Of a stretch of 64,000 nt of DNA, positions 22,636 to 29,538 are shown one piece after another. Within the stretch, counting starts at the first letter, position 1. Each line of letters begins with the position of its first letter. The stretch comes from Catellatospora sichuanensis. GTDB taxonomy: Bacteria; Actinomycetota; Actinomycetes; Mycobacteriales; Micromonosporaceae. A model generated the notes under the pieces. The model saw only the letters and a program-made list of their open reading frames with translations. It did not search any database and was not told the DNA's origin. The stretch is taken from NCBI RefSeq assembly GCF_007483665.1, contig NZ_VIQO01000002.1, positions 372,001 through 436,000 on the forward strand, in the 5' to 3' direction. Both the position numbers and the translations under genes were made by a program.

Positions 22636-24504
22636 ATGAAGATCCAACCACGTCAACAGCTGCTGGAGATCTGGCGGGCCGCGGCCCGCAACTCCTACGT
22701 CGACGGCGAGTGGGTGTGGGGCGGCGACAACCGGTGGGATTCGATCAAGGACGCCGAGCAGTTGCTGTGCGTCATGCTGCCCGCGACGGAGATCCCGCGT
22801 TTCCGGCTGGACCAGCCGGACCAGACCGAGGACGACGTCGCCAAGGCGATGGAGGCGTTCGGCAACAAGCTGCGCATTCCGCAGGTGCTGGTCAAGGCCC
22901 TCATCGAATATCACCGCAAATATTCCGACGGTGACGGCCGGCCGATCTTCCCCGGCGGCTCGTATCTGGCCGCCCGGGATCCCGCCGAAGAGCTGGCGGA
23001 GGACCAGGTCTCGCTGGACGTCGTCGAGTCCTTCGCCCTGTCGATCACCCTCACCCTGGCGACGCTGGGCTTCGTCGGCGTCTACCGCAACTCGCTGGCA
23101 CCCGGCAGCTACCAGCAGCATCAGCAGGACGAGCTGGACGAGCTGGTGAGCCTGGCGGGCAAGCGCCTCACCGAGGCGATGGTGGGCCTGCTGCGCAGCT
23201 TCACCGTGTTCACCTACGAAGCCGCGGGCACCCATGGCCAGCACCTGATCCGGACGATCAACCAGTCCAACCTCTCGGACAATCGGCTGGTCACCGACCT
23301 GCGCGAGGCGCTGCGCCCGACCATCGCCGGTCTGCGCGACCTGACCGTGGGCATCGAGCAGCTCAACAACCTGGAGTCGCCCGACCAGCTGTTCGAGTGC
23401 GGTTGGTCGTGGGGCATCATCCGCGGCGCACCGCAGGTCGACTTCGTCGACAGCTCCGGCACCCAGCGGGCGGGATACGCCTATGACGCGCCTTACCTCT
23501 ACTTCACCGTGCAGGCGCTCGACGGCATCGCCGACCTGTTCTCCGCCCGCACCCGCCTGCTGCGCCTGCTCGACGACGAGCAGCTGCGACTGGCGGCGGC
23601 ACTGCAGCTGCGCTGGGAGCTGACGCAGAACTACTGGTCGGTCATCGCGAGTTTCGGCGCCGGCCGCTGGCCACTGGAGGACCTGCCCTGGCGCACCACC
23701 GACGGTGACGAGTCGGACTACTTCAGCCTCCTGGTGACCTCGATCGCCACCCGGGGCCTGCTGGAGGATCGGGACAGCGACGCCGACCTGGGCCGCCTCG
23801 GACGCATCCTCTCCGAACTCGCCAACCGGGCCCGGATCACCCGCCGCCCCATCGCCGCCGACACGGCGCTTGCGCTGCACCATCCCGGTGTGGCCATCGG
23901 GCTGGACGGGCCGACGGAGGGGCCGCTGCTGAACTGGGTCGCCGCCGACTTCGCGCCGCTGCTGCTCAAGCGGACCATCCGCATCGCGCGGAACCTCAGC
24001 GACGTCCAACTGCGGGGGCAGCTGCTGACGCTGGCCGACGAGATCTGGGAGCACCTGCTCAAACGTCGCATCCCGCATGGGCGCAGCCGGGGCCTCTGGG
24101 ACCAGCCGGCCGGGGCGTTCGCCCCGACAGCAGCGGGCGTCCTCGAGCTCTCCGACGTCGATACCAGCCGACTGAGCTGGCACCACACGGTGCGGGTGGT
24201 GGAGAGCCTGGTGTTCGCGGCAGATCTCGCCCGCACCGATCCGCTGCGCAGCGACGAGCTGCTGGGCTTCGCCGGGGAGCTGCTGGCCGAGGCCGAGCAC
24301 CTGTTCGACAAACAGCAACTCGTCGGTTCGGCCGAGACCGGGCTCAACATGCGCAACGCGATGCAGGCGCTGCGCACCCGGCTGCGGCATGCCCGTGAGA
24401 TCACGGTCGAGCGGCCGGGCACCACGGTCGCTCTGGTGCTCGACGTCTTGCGGGAGCTGGACAGTCTGACGGAGGCACGGCGCGACGTGACGGGAGCGTC
24501 CTGA
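22636..24504 (+). CDS. SCO2524-family protein, function unknown
   Basis: 622 residues, mostly amphipathic helix with no membrane segment or signal peptide. Landmarks are an N-terminal QLLEIWRAAARNSYVDGEWVWGG, YRNSLAPGSYQQHQQDELDELVSLAGKRLTEAMVGLLRS around 150-195, and a Trp-rich WELTQNYWSVIASFGAGRWPLEDLPWRTTDGDESDYFSLLVTSI stretch. I recognise it as the SCO2524 family by its place between the SCO2525-like methyltransferase and the SCO2523-like ATPase and by the DNRWDSIKDAEQLLC region. No catalytic motif is evident, so it may be a scaffold or sensor. The next start is 2 nt after its stop. Confidence 0.75.
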   Translation: MKIQPRQQLLEIWRAAARNSYVDGEWVWGGDNRWDSIKDAEQLLCVMLPATEIPRFRLDQPDQTEDDVAKAMEAFGNKLRIPQVLVKALIEYHRKYSDGDGRPIFPGGSYLAARDPAEELAEDQVSLDVVESFALSITLTLATLGFVGVYRNSLAPGSYQQHQQDELDELVSLAGKRLTEAMVGLLRSFTVFTYEAAGTHGQHLIRTINQSNLSDNRLVTDLREALRPTIAGLRDLTVGIEQLNNLESPDQLFECGWSWGIIRGAPQVDFVDSSGTQRAGYAYDAPYLYFTVQALDGIADLFSARTRLLRLLDDEQLRLAAALQLRWELTQNYWSVIASFGAGRWPLEDLPWRTTDGDESDYFSLLVTSIATRGLLEDRDSDADLGRLGRILSELANRARITRRPIAADTALALHHPGVAIGLDGPTEGPLLNWVAADFAPLLLKRTIRIARNLSDVQLRGQLLTLADEIWEHLLKRRIPHGRSRGLWDQPAGAFAPTAAGVLELSDVDTSRLSWHHTVRVVESLVFAADLARTDPLRSDELLGFAGELLAEAEHLFDKQQLVGSAETGLNMRNAMQALRTRLRHAREITVERPGTTVALVLDVLRELDSLTEARRDVTGAS

Positions 24505-24506
24505 CC

Positions 24507-25424
24507 ATGCTCGTCTTCGCGACCTCGGACAAGGGCGGCACCGGGAGGTCGGTGACCAGCAGCAACCTCATCTACCGCCGGTCGCTGCAGGGCAGCGACG
24601 TCTGCTACCTGGACTTCGACTTCGGCTCGCCGACCGCCGGAGCGATCTTCGCGATCGCCGATCTGGCGCGCGGCACCCGTGCCAACGGGCTCCACTCCTA
24701 CCTGCGCAACAAGGTGTCCTGGCCGCTGCGGGTCGACGTCTGGGGCGAGTCGGACCGGCTGAGCCTGCGCGGCCGGCCGGACGGTGCCGGGCAGCTCTGC
24801 CTGATCCCGGGGGACAGCGGCGGGGCCGAGTTCGCCGCCGACCCGGCGATCGTCGAGCGGTGTGTACGGCTGATGCTGCGGATGGAGGAGGAGTTCGACA
24901 TCACCCTGGTGGACCTGAGCTCCGGGCGGTCGTACGCCACCGACATCGTGCTGGCCGCGCTGGCCGCACCGCAGCTGCGCGGGGTGGTGACCCGCTGGCT
25001 GGTGTTCCACCGGTGGACGCGCCAGCACATCATCGCCGCGTCCGGGCTCGTCTACGGCGACCGGGGGATCGTCGAGATGGGGGCGGCCCGCGGGCACGAC
25101 CCGGAGCGGTTGCGCCGAGCCGTCAGGTTCGTCCGCACCGCGGTGGTCGACCCCAGTTCGGAGCAGCTCTCCGGGCTGCGTCCGGCGCAGATGGAGTGGT
25201 TCGAGGCGTACAACAGCGAGCTGCAGCGCCTGGCGGGCACCGAGCGGATGGGCCACGCGGTGACGCTCGGCTCGGTGCCGCTCGAGCCGGTGCTCCAGTT
25301 GCGGGAGCAGCTGATCTCCGACGCGGACACGGTGACCAAGCAGATCGCCAACACGGCGACGGTGGAGGCCTTCGACAGCATTGCGAAGCTGCTCACCGAC
25401 GACGCTGTCTGGGAGGGCGCGTGA
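24507..25424 (+). CDS. SCO2523-family ParA/MinD-like protein with variant P-loop
   Basis: 305 residues. It begins MLVFATSDKGGTGRSVTSSNL, the deviant Walker A of the ParA/MinD/Soj class: the signature Lys9 is kept, but the P-loop Lys is Arg14. CYLDFDFGSPTAG (Asp37/Asp39) is the switch region, and DITLVDLSSGRS is the Walker B-like strand. Such ATPases dimerise around nucleotide and often position cargo on DNA or membrane. With Arg in the P-loop, hydrolysis may be slow or absent. Its stop overlaps the next gene (GTGA), so the two products are probably needed in matched amounts. Confidence 0.8.
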   Translation: MLVFATSDKGGTGRSVTSSNLIYRRSLQGSDVCYLDFDFGSPTAGAIFAIADLARGTRANGLHSYLRNKVSWPLRVDVWGESDRLSLRGRPDGAGQLCLIPGDSGGAEFAADPAIVERCVRLMLRMEEEFDITLVDLSSGRSYATDIVLAALAAPQLRGVVTRWLVFHRWTRQHIIAASGLVYGDRGIVEMGAARGHDPERLRRAVRFVRTAVVDPSSEQLSGLRPAQMEWFEAYNSELQRLAGTERMGHAVTLGSVPLEPVLQLREQLISDADTVTKQIANTATVEAFDSIAKLLTDDAVWEGA

Positions 25425-26398
25425 CCGACCTGGAGATCGTGTTCCAGGAGAGTGCGGCCACCCCGAAGCTCGACGAGGTGCCGCTGTCGCATCTTTCCAT
25501 CGAGCTCGGGCACCTCTACATGGAGGACTTCAAGGCGGGATACCGCCGCCTGGTGGAGCTGTTCGCCAGGGTCAGGCCATGGGCACAGGCTGCCGAGGAG
25601 GTGTGCCGTGCGCAGTGGGGTCCCAAGGCGCGGATCAGCACCTGCTTCCTGGTGGACGACTACTTCTCACCGTTCGGTTCGCCGGCCGAGCTGGTGCCGC
25701 TGCTCCAGCGGGCGGCGGCGGAGTCGAATCTGGTCATCGACTACCTGGCGCGGGAGTCGGCCTGCGCGAGCGCGGGTGACGTCGAGCCGGCCCGGCTGGT
25801 CGAGGGCCGCCTGGTGGCCGAACCGCCGCGGCAGGCGAACGGCAGCCGCCCGCCCGTCACCGAGACCGGCTGGCTGAGCAACGGCGAGCGGTCACCGCAC
25901 GCGCTCGTCGCCGAGGCGATGGAGGCCGTCGAGCCCTGGCGGCCGCCTCGCCAGAACCTGCCGAACAACCATTCGATCTTCATGGACGTGGAGTTGTGGG
26001 ACGCGCCGCGGGGCGAGCGCCGCTGGTCGTGCCCGATGCTGGCGGCCGTGTGGCAACTGCTGCGGCTCGGCCTGCTACGGCACGAGGGGCAGGCGGTGGC
26101 GGTGCCGCAGCATCCCTCGGACCCGCTCGGGGCCACGTGGCAGGAGCTGCCGCCGGTGCTCAGGCTGCGGCCGGACGCACGCCCGTTCTTCGCCTACCGC
26201 ACCTTCTCCGCGCTCAGCACCCGTTTCCTTCCGATCGAGGGAGCGGTCCGGGCCATCCTCGACCAGGTCTCGGTCGACCCGGCGGTCAACGGCCTGGCGA
26301 TCGCACGCGCGGCGGACGAGGGCCGGGCGCTGTCCGCGGACATCCTCGACCGGATCGACTACGCCTTCGTCAACGGCGCGTCCGCGCCCCTCAGATGA
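25421..26398 (+). CDS. SCO2522-family protein, function unknown
   Basis: 325 residues from GTG 25421, overlapping the ATPase stop as GTGA. The N-terminal part (EVPLSHLSIELGHLYMEDFKAGYRRLVELFARVRPWA, then RISTCFLVDDYFSPFGSPAELVPLLQRAAAESNLVIDYLARES) has alternating strand/helix character. A variable linker and a C-terminal helical region with a conserved-looking FFAYRTFSALSTRFLPIEGAVRAIL follow. No membrane segment or known motif is seen. The family name rests on cluster order and remembered sequence. Its stop overlaps, on the opposite strand, the stop of the membrane protein gene at 26391. Confidence 0.72.
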   Translation: MTDLEIVFQESAATPKLDEVPLSHLSIELGHLYMEDFKAGYRRLVELFARVRPWAQAAEEVCRAQWGPKARISTCFLVDDYFSPFGSPAELVPLLQRAAAESNLVIDYLARESACASAGDVEPARLVEGRLVAEPPRQANGSRPPVTETGWLSNGERSPHALVAEAMEAVEPWRPPRQNLPNNHSIFMDVELWDAPRGERRWSCPMLAAVWQLLRLGLLRHEGQAVAVPQHPSDPLGATWQELPPVLRLRPDARPFFAYRTFSALSTRFLPIEGAVRAILDQVSVDPAVNGLAIARAADEGRALSADILDRIDYAFVNGASAPLR

Positions 26399-27359
26399 TC
26401 GGTGTGGCGATCTTCCAGAGGTCGTTGAAGCGGTCGATGTTGCGCTGCACCTTCGACTGGTTGGTGATGAGCTGGGTGCTCGCGATCGTGGCTCGGCTCG
26501 GCTCGGTGACGGGCGCCGACGGCGACGTCTGGTAGCTGACGGAACCGTCGAAGATGATGAAGTCGAAGATCGGCGGGATGAACTGGCGGGGGAACAGGGT
26601 CGGGTCGAGCGCGCGTACCTCGATCTTGATGTCGTCGTGCATGCCCACCACCCGCCGGAAGTTGATGTCCTCGCGCAACTCGGGGCGGTCCAGGATGAAG
26701 ATGCGACGCACGCGGACGTTGCGCCGTACGGCGTCGCGCTGCGCCTCGAGGTAACGCTGGCCGAGATCGCTCTGCCACAGGCTCCCGTCGAAGTAGTCCT
26801 GTCCGCCGACGTCGAGCGTCGTGCTGATCGCGTCGAGTGAGTGGTTGACGTGTTTGGTGAGGCCGAGCAGCCAGTCGCGATCCTCGCCGTCGTAGGTGAG
26901 GTCGCCCGAGTCGCCCAGCGTCTTGAGCATCTCCGACAGTCGCTGGATCTCGGTCTGCGCGAGGTCGAACACGAGCTGCGGGTTGGGCTTGATGCGCACC
27001 GAGTTGCCGACGAGCTGGGTGATGGCGTCGGTCTTCAGCGCCGAGGCCTCGACCAGGCCGAACAGCTTCGTCGCCGCGTTGATCTTCTGGAAGCCCTCGT
27101 CGATGCGCGCCTCGTTCACCCTCGAGTGCCGTTCCAGCTCCTCCTCCATCGTGTCGAGCCGCTTCTCGACGTCGTAGAGGAACTGCACCACGAAGGCCAC
27201 GCCGGCGACGAAGAGTGAGGCGCCGAAGCCGACCAGGACCATCGGCTGCGTGCCGAGCACCTCGAACAACCAGGTCGCGACGAAGGTGATGCAGAAGAAG
27301 GCGAGGCTGATCAGGATCTTGGTCGGTGTGCGGTTGCCGGGTGGGTTGCGGTCGGCCAT
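26391..27359 (-). CDS. Two-helix membrane protein with coiled coil and unknown C-terminal domain
   Basis: 322 residues from ATG 27359 (AGGGGG upstream). Two membrane helices span about 14-34 and 38-62. A charged coiled coil (KRLDTMEEELERHSRVNEARID) follows, then a ~230-residue soluble domain ending in RVRRIFILDRPELREDINFRR and PPIFDFIIFDGSVSYQTS. The end recalls the distant PLD-like or sensor-type domains used to read small ligands, but I cannot assign a family. It starts 11 nt after the SCO2521-like gene, so the two form an operon. It may anchor or sense for the cluster. Its stop is embedded in the end of the opposite-strand gene. Confidence 0.75.
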   Translation of the reverse strand: MADRNPPGNRTPTKILISLAFFCITFVATWLFEVLGTQPMVLVGFGASLFVAGVAFVVQFLYDVEKRLDTMEEELERHSRVNEARIDEGFQKINAATKLFGLVEASALKTDAITQLVGNSVRIKPNPQLVFDLAQTEIQRLSEMLKTLGDSGDLTYDGEDRDWLLGLTKHVNHSLDAISTTLDVGGQDYFDGSLWQSDLGQRYLEAQRDAVRRNVRVRRIFILDRPELREDINFRRVVGMHDDIKIEVRALDPTLFPRQFIPPIFDFIIFDGSVSYQTSPSAPVTEPSRATIASTQLITNQSKVQRNIDRFNDLWKIATPII

Positions 27360-27370
27360 GGGTCCCCCTG

Positions 27371-28330
27371 TCACGCACGCCGGGCGGATGCCTCGATCAC
27401 GGCCAGCGCCAGCTGGTCGCGCACCCGGTCGACGTTCGTCTGCCACTGTCGGGTCATGCCTGGACGCTGCTCGAGGCCGTGCCAGATCGGCTCCCACACG
27501 ACGTCGACACGGGCCGCGGGCATCCACAGGTGCAGCAGGTAGTCCAGAGCCGGCGCGAGCCGCTCGATCACCTGCTGCCGCCCCGCCGTGCCGGCGGGGG
27601 TTCGGCCGACCAGCGACAACAGTGTCGTGAGCAGCCAGTCGTGCAGGGCGATGTCTTCACACAGGACGGCGGCGGCCGGCGCGTCCGTGCCGATGCGGGG
27701 CAGCCGTGCGGTGCGGGTGGTGCCGTCGACGAGGCGGAACTCGACGGCCCCGCCGTCGGCGACGGCCCAGCGCAGGCCGGTGCGCGCGGACCGGAACGGC
27801 GCCGCCCGATCGATCCGCGGCGACGCCTGGACCTGGTCGATGACCCGGCTGCCGATCGCCCCCAGGTCGAGCAGGTCGGTGTGCCGGCCGCCGCCGTGCA
27901 GGTGGCCGCCGGCGATGTCGAGGTGCTCGGACTTGCCGAGCAGTTCCAGGACGCCGGGGCGGGAGAGGTAGTGCGACCACGGCCGGCGTCGGTGGCCGTG
28001 GCCCGGCACGACCGTGGCGTACGCCGAGCCCTGCAACACGTGCCCGCCGGTGAGCACGGCACTGGACGTGATCGTGCCGACCGCGCGCACCCGCGTCACG
28101 CCGGAGTGCCGGCCGGTGCCGGACACCGCGGGCAGGTCGCAGTCGACCCCGGTCAGCTGCGGAGGGGACACGGCGTATCCGATCGGCCGCTCCGACCGGC
28201 GCACTCGTTCCCCGACAGTCAGGGCGAGCAGTTCGGCGCCGGTGCCGGGGGTGACCGCGGTGGAGTGCTGCAGCAGTGCGGTGTGTACCTCGCCGATGAC
28301 GACCGTGGTCGCCTCCCTGGTGGTGGCCAA
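27371..28330 (-). CDS. SCO2521-family protein, function unknown
   Basis: 319 residues from TTG 28330; GGGAG six bases upstream supports this rare start, and no other start exists before the upstream stop. Landmarks are VVIGEVHTALLQHSTAV, RRSERPIGYAVSPPQLTGVDCDLPAV, VRAVGTITSSAVLTGGHVLQGSAYATVV and RRRPWSHYLSRPGVLELLG. The first half is beta-rich, with clustered His and Asp (GEVHTA, HGHRRRPWSHYLSRPG), possibly metal-binding. The C-terminal third is helical. It is transcribed towards the SCO2522-2525 genes with the membrane protein gene in its own operon. Confidence 0.72.
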   Translation of the reverse strand: MATTREATTVVIGEVHTALLQHSTAVTPGTGAELLALTVGERVRRSERPIGYAVSPPQLTGVDCDLPAVSGTGRHSGVTRVRAVGTITSSAVLTGGHVLQGSAYATVVPGHGHRRRPWSHYLSRPGVLELLGKSEHLDIAGGHLHGGGRHTDLLDLGAIGSRVIDQVQASPRIDRAAPFRSARTGLRWAVADGGAVEFRLVDGTTRTARLPRIGTDAPAAAVLCEDIALHDWLLTTLLSLVGRTPAGTAGRQQVIERLAPALDYLLHLWMPAARVDVVWEPIWHGLEQRPGMTRQWQTNVDRVRDQLALAVIEASARRA

Positions 28331-28470
28331 TGCGCACTCCCGCCCCGTGACAAAAGTGATCGACTGATTTCACTCCATGCTCGTTGGGCGTGGCAAGACG
28401 CCTGAAGGACACAATAGACCGAGCGTCTGATCTCAATCACGGAGCGTCACTCATTGCACGAAAGGCAGTC

Positions 28471-28497
28471 CTTACATTGCTTGATGTAAGTTAATCT
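28471..28497 (+). promoter_or_regulatory. Operator-promoter of the D-amino-acid-oxidase-like gene
   Basis: CTTACAT-TGCTTG-ATGTAAG (28471-28490) is a perfect 7-bp inverted repeat with a 6-bp spacer. TAATCT at 28492-28497 follows at once and is 6 nt before ATG 28504, giving a leaderless promoter. A dimeric repressor bound to the palindrome would cover the polymerase site. The TTG-started gene at 28330 diverges from the same spacer. Confidence 0.6.
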
Positions 28498-28503
28498 AAT
28501 CAA

Positions 28504-29475
28504 ATGGTGGCTCCTTCACGGCAAGAAGCGGTCGTCATCGGGGCGGGCGTATCCGGTCTCACCACGGCCGTCCGCCTGGCGGAGGCGGGTGTGCGGGTTC
28601 GGGTGGTCGCAGCGAAGCGGCCGGCGCAGACCACCTCGGCTCTCGCCGGTGCGAGCTGGGGTCCGTACATGGTCGAGGACGACCGGGTGGTGGATTGGAG
28701 CAGCGCCACGCTGCGTGAGTTCGAGCGCATCGCGCCGCAGGGCGGATGCGGTGTGCGGTTCGTGCGGGGCATGGAGGCGTCGCCCGATCCCGTGGACCCG
28801 CCGGACTGGGCGACTGCTCTTAGTGACTATCAACTTTGCGACAGATCAGAGTTGCCCGCGGGCTTCGTGGTGGGCTGGTGGCACACCATCCCCCTCATCG
28901 ACATGCCGGTCTATCTGAGATACCTCAGCGCCCGGCTGGAGGCGCTCGGGGTCACCGTGACCGAACTCGCCCGGCCGCTGCTCGGCTTCGCCGAGGTGCA
29001 GGCGCCCGGCGTCCTGATCAACTGCACCGGGCTGGGCGCCCGGGACCTGACCAAGGATCCCGACCTGCAGGCCACCCGGGGCCAGCTGGTGGTCGTCGAC
29101 AACCCCGGGATCGACTGGTTCTTCCAGGACTCCGCCGACCACGGCGACCTGACCTACTTCCTGCCCCACGGTGATCATGTGGTGCTGGGCGGCATCGCCG
29201 TCGGCCACCCGGACGATCGCGTCGAACTCCGGCGCGAGCCGGACGTGGAACGGGCGATCATCGAGCGCTGCGCCGCCATCGAGCCCCGGCTGGCGGGGGC
29301 CACCGTGCGGGGCGGCCGGGTGGGTCTGCGCCCCAACCGCGTCTCCGGGGTGCGGGTCGAGGTGGACCGCTCCGGGGACCGTACGGTGATCCACAACTAC
29401 GGGCACTCCGGGTGCGGGGTGACGCTGTCCTGGGGGTGTGCCGACGAGGTGGTGGCGCTGCTCGCCGGGCTGTGA
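28504..29475 (+). CDS. D-amino-acid-oxidase-like FAD enzyme
   Basis: 323 residues, the usual size for DAO. The N-terminal VVIGAGVSGLTTAVRLAEAGVRVRVVAA is the FAD-binding Rossmann fold. TSALAGASWGPYMV, NCTGLGARDLTKDPDLQATRGQLVVVDNPG, and the C-terminal GLRPNRVSGVRVEVD with NYGHSGCGVTLSWGCADEV match the family. It would oxidise D-amino acids to keto acids with peroxide release, perhaps for recycling peptidoglycan D-residues. It might instead be a glycine or ThiO-type oxidase. No thiamine genes adjoin. It is preceded by a palindromic operator. Confidence 0.87.
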   Translation: MVAPSRQEAVVIGAGVSGLTTAVRLAEAGVRVRVVAAKRPAQTTSALAGASWGPYMVEDDRVVDWSSATLREFERIAPQGGCGVRFVRGMEASPDPVDPPDWATALSDYQLCDRSELPAGFVVGWWHTIPLIDMPVYLRYLSARLEALGVTVTELARPLLGFAEVQAPGVLINCTGLGARDLTKDPDLQATRGQLVVVDNPGIDWFFQDSADHGDLTYFLPHGDHVVLGGIAVGHPDDRVELRREPDVERAIIERCAAIEPRLAGATVRGGRVGLRPNRVSGVRVEVDRSGDRTVIHNYGHSGCGVTLSWGCADEVVALLAGL

Positions 29476-29538
29476 CCGGGCGCCAGGTGAAAACCGCTGG
29501 TCGGCAGGGGAGGTCGGCGACATATCCTGGGGCCCGTC

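Noticed and set aside
21820-28330. Phage-defence interpretation of the methyltransferase plus P-loop cluster
   Set aside because: The methyltransferase is NNMT-like rather than a DNA methylase, and there is no nuclease, helicase or toxin. Defence is not excluded but is not supported.
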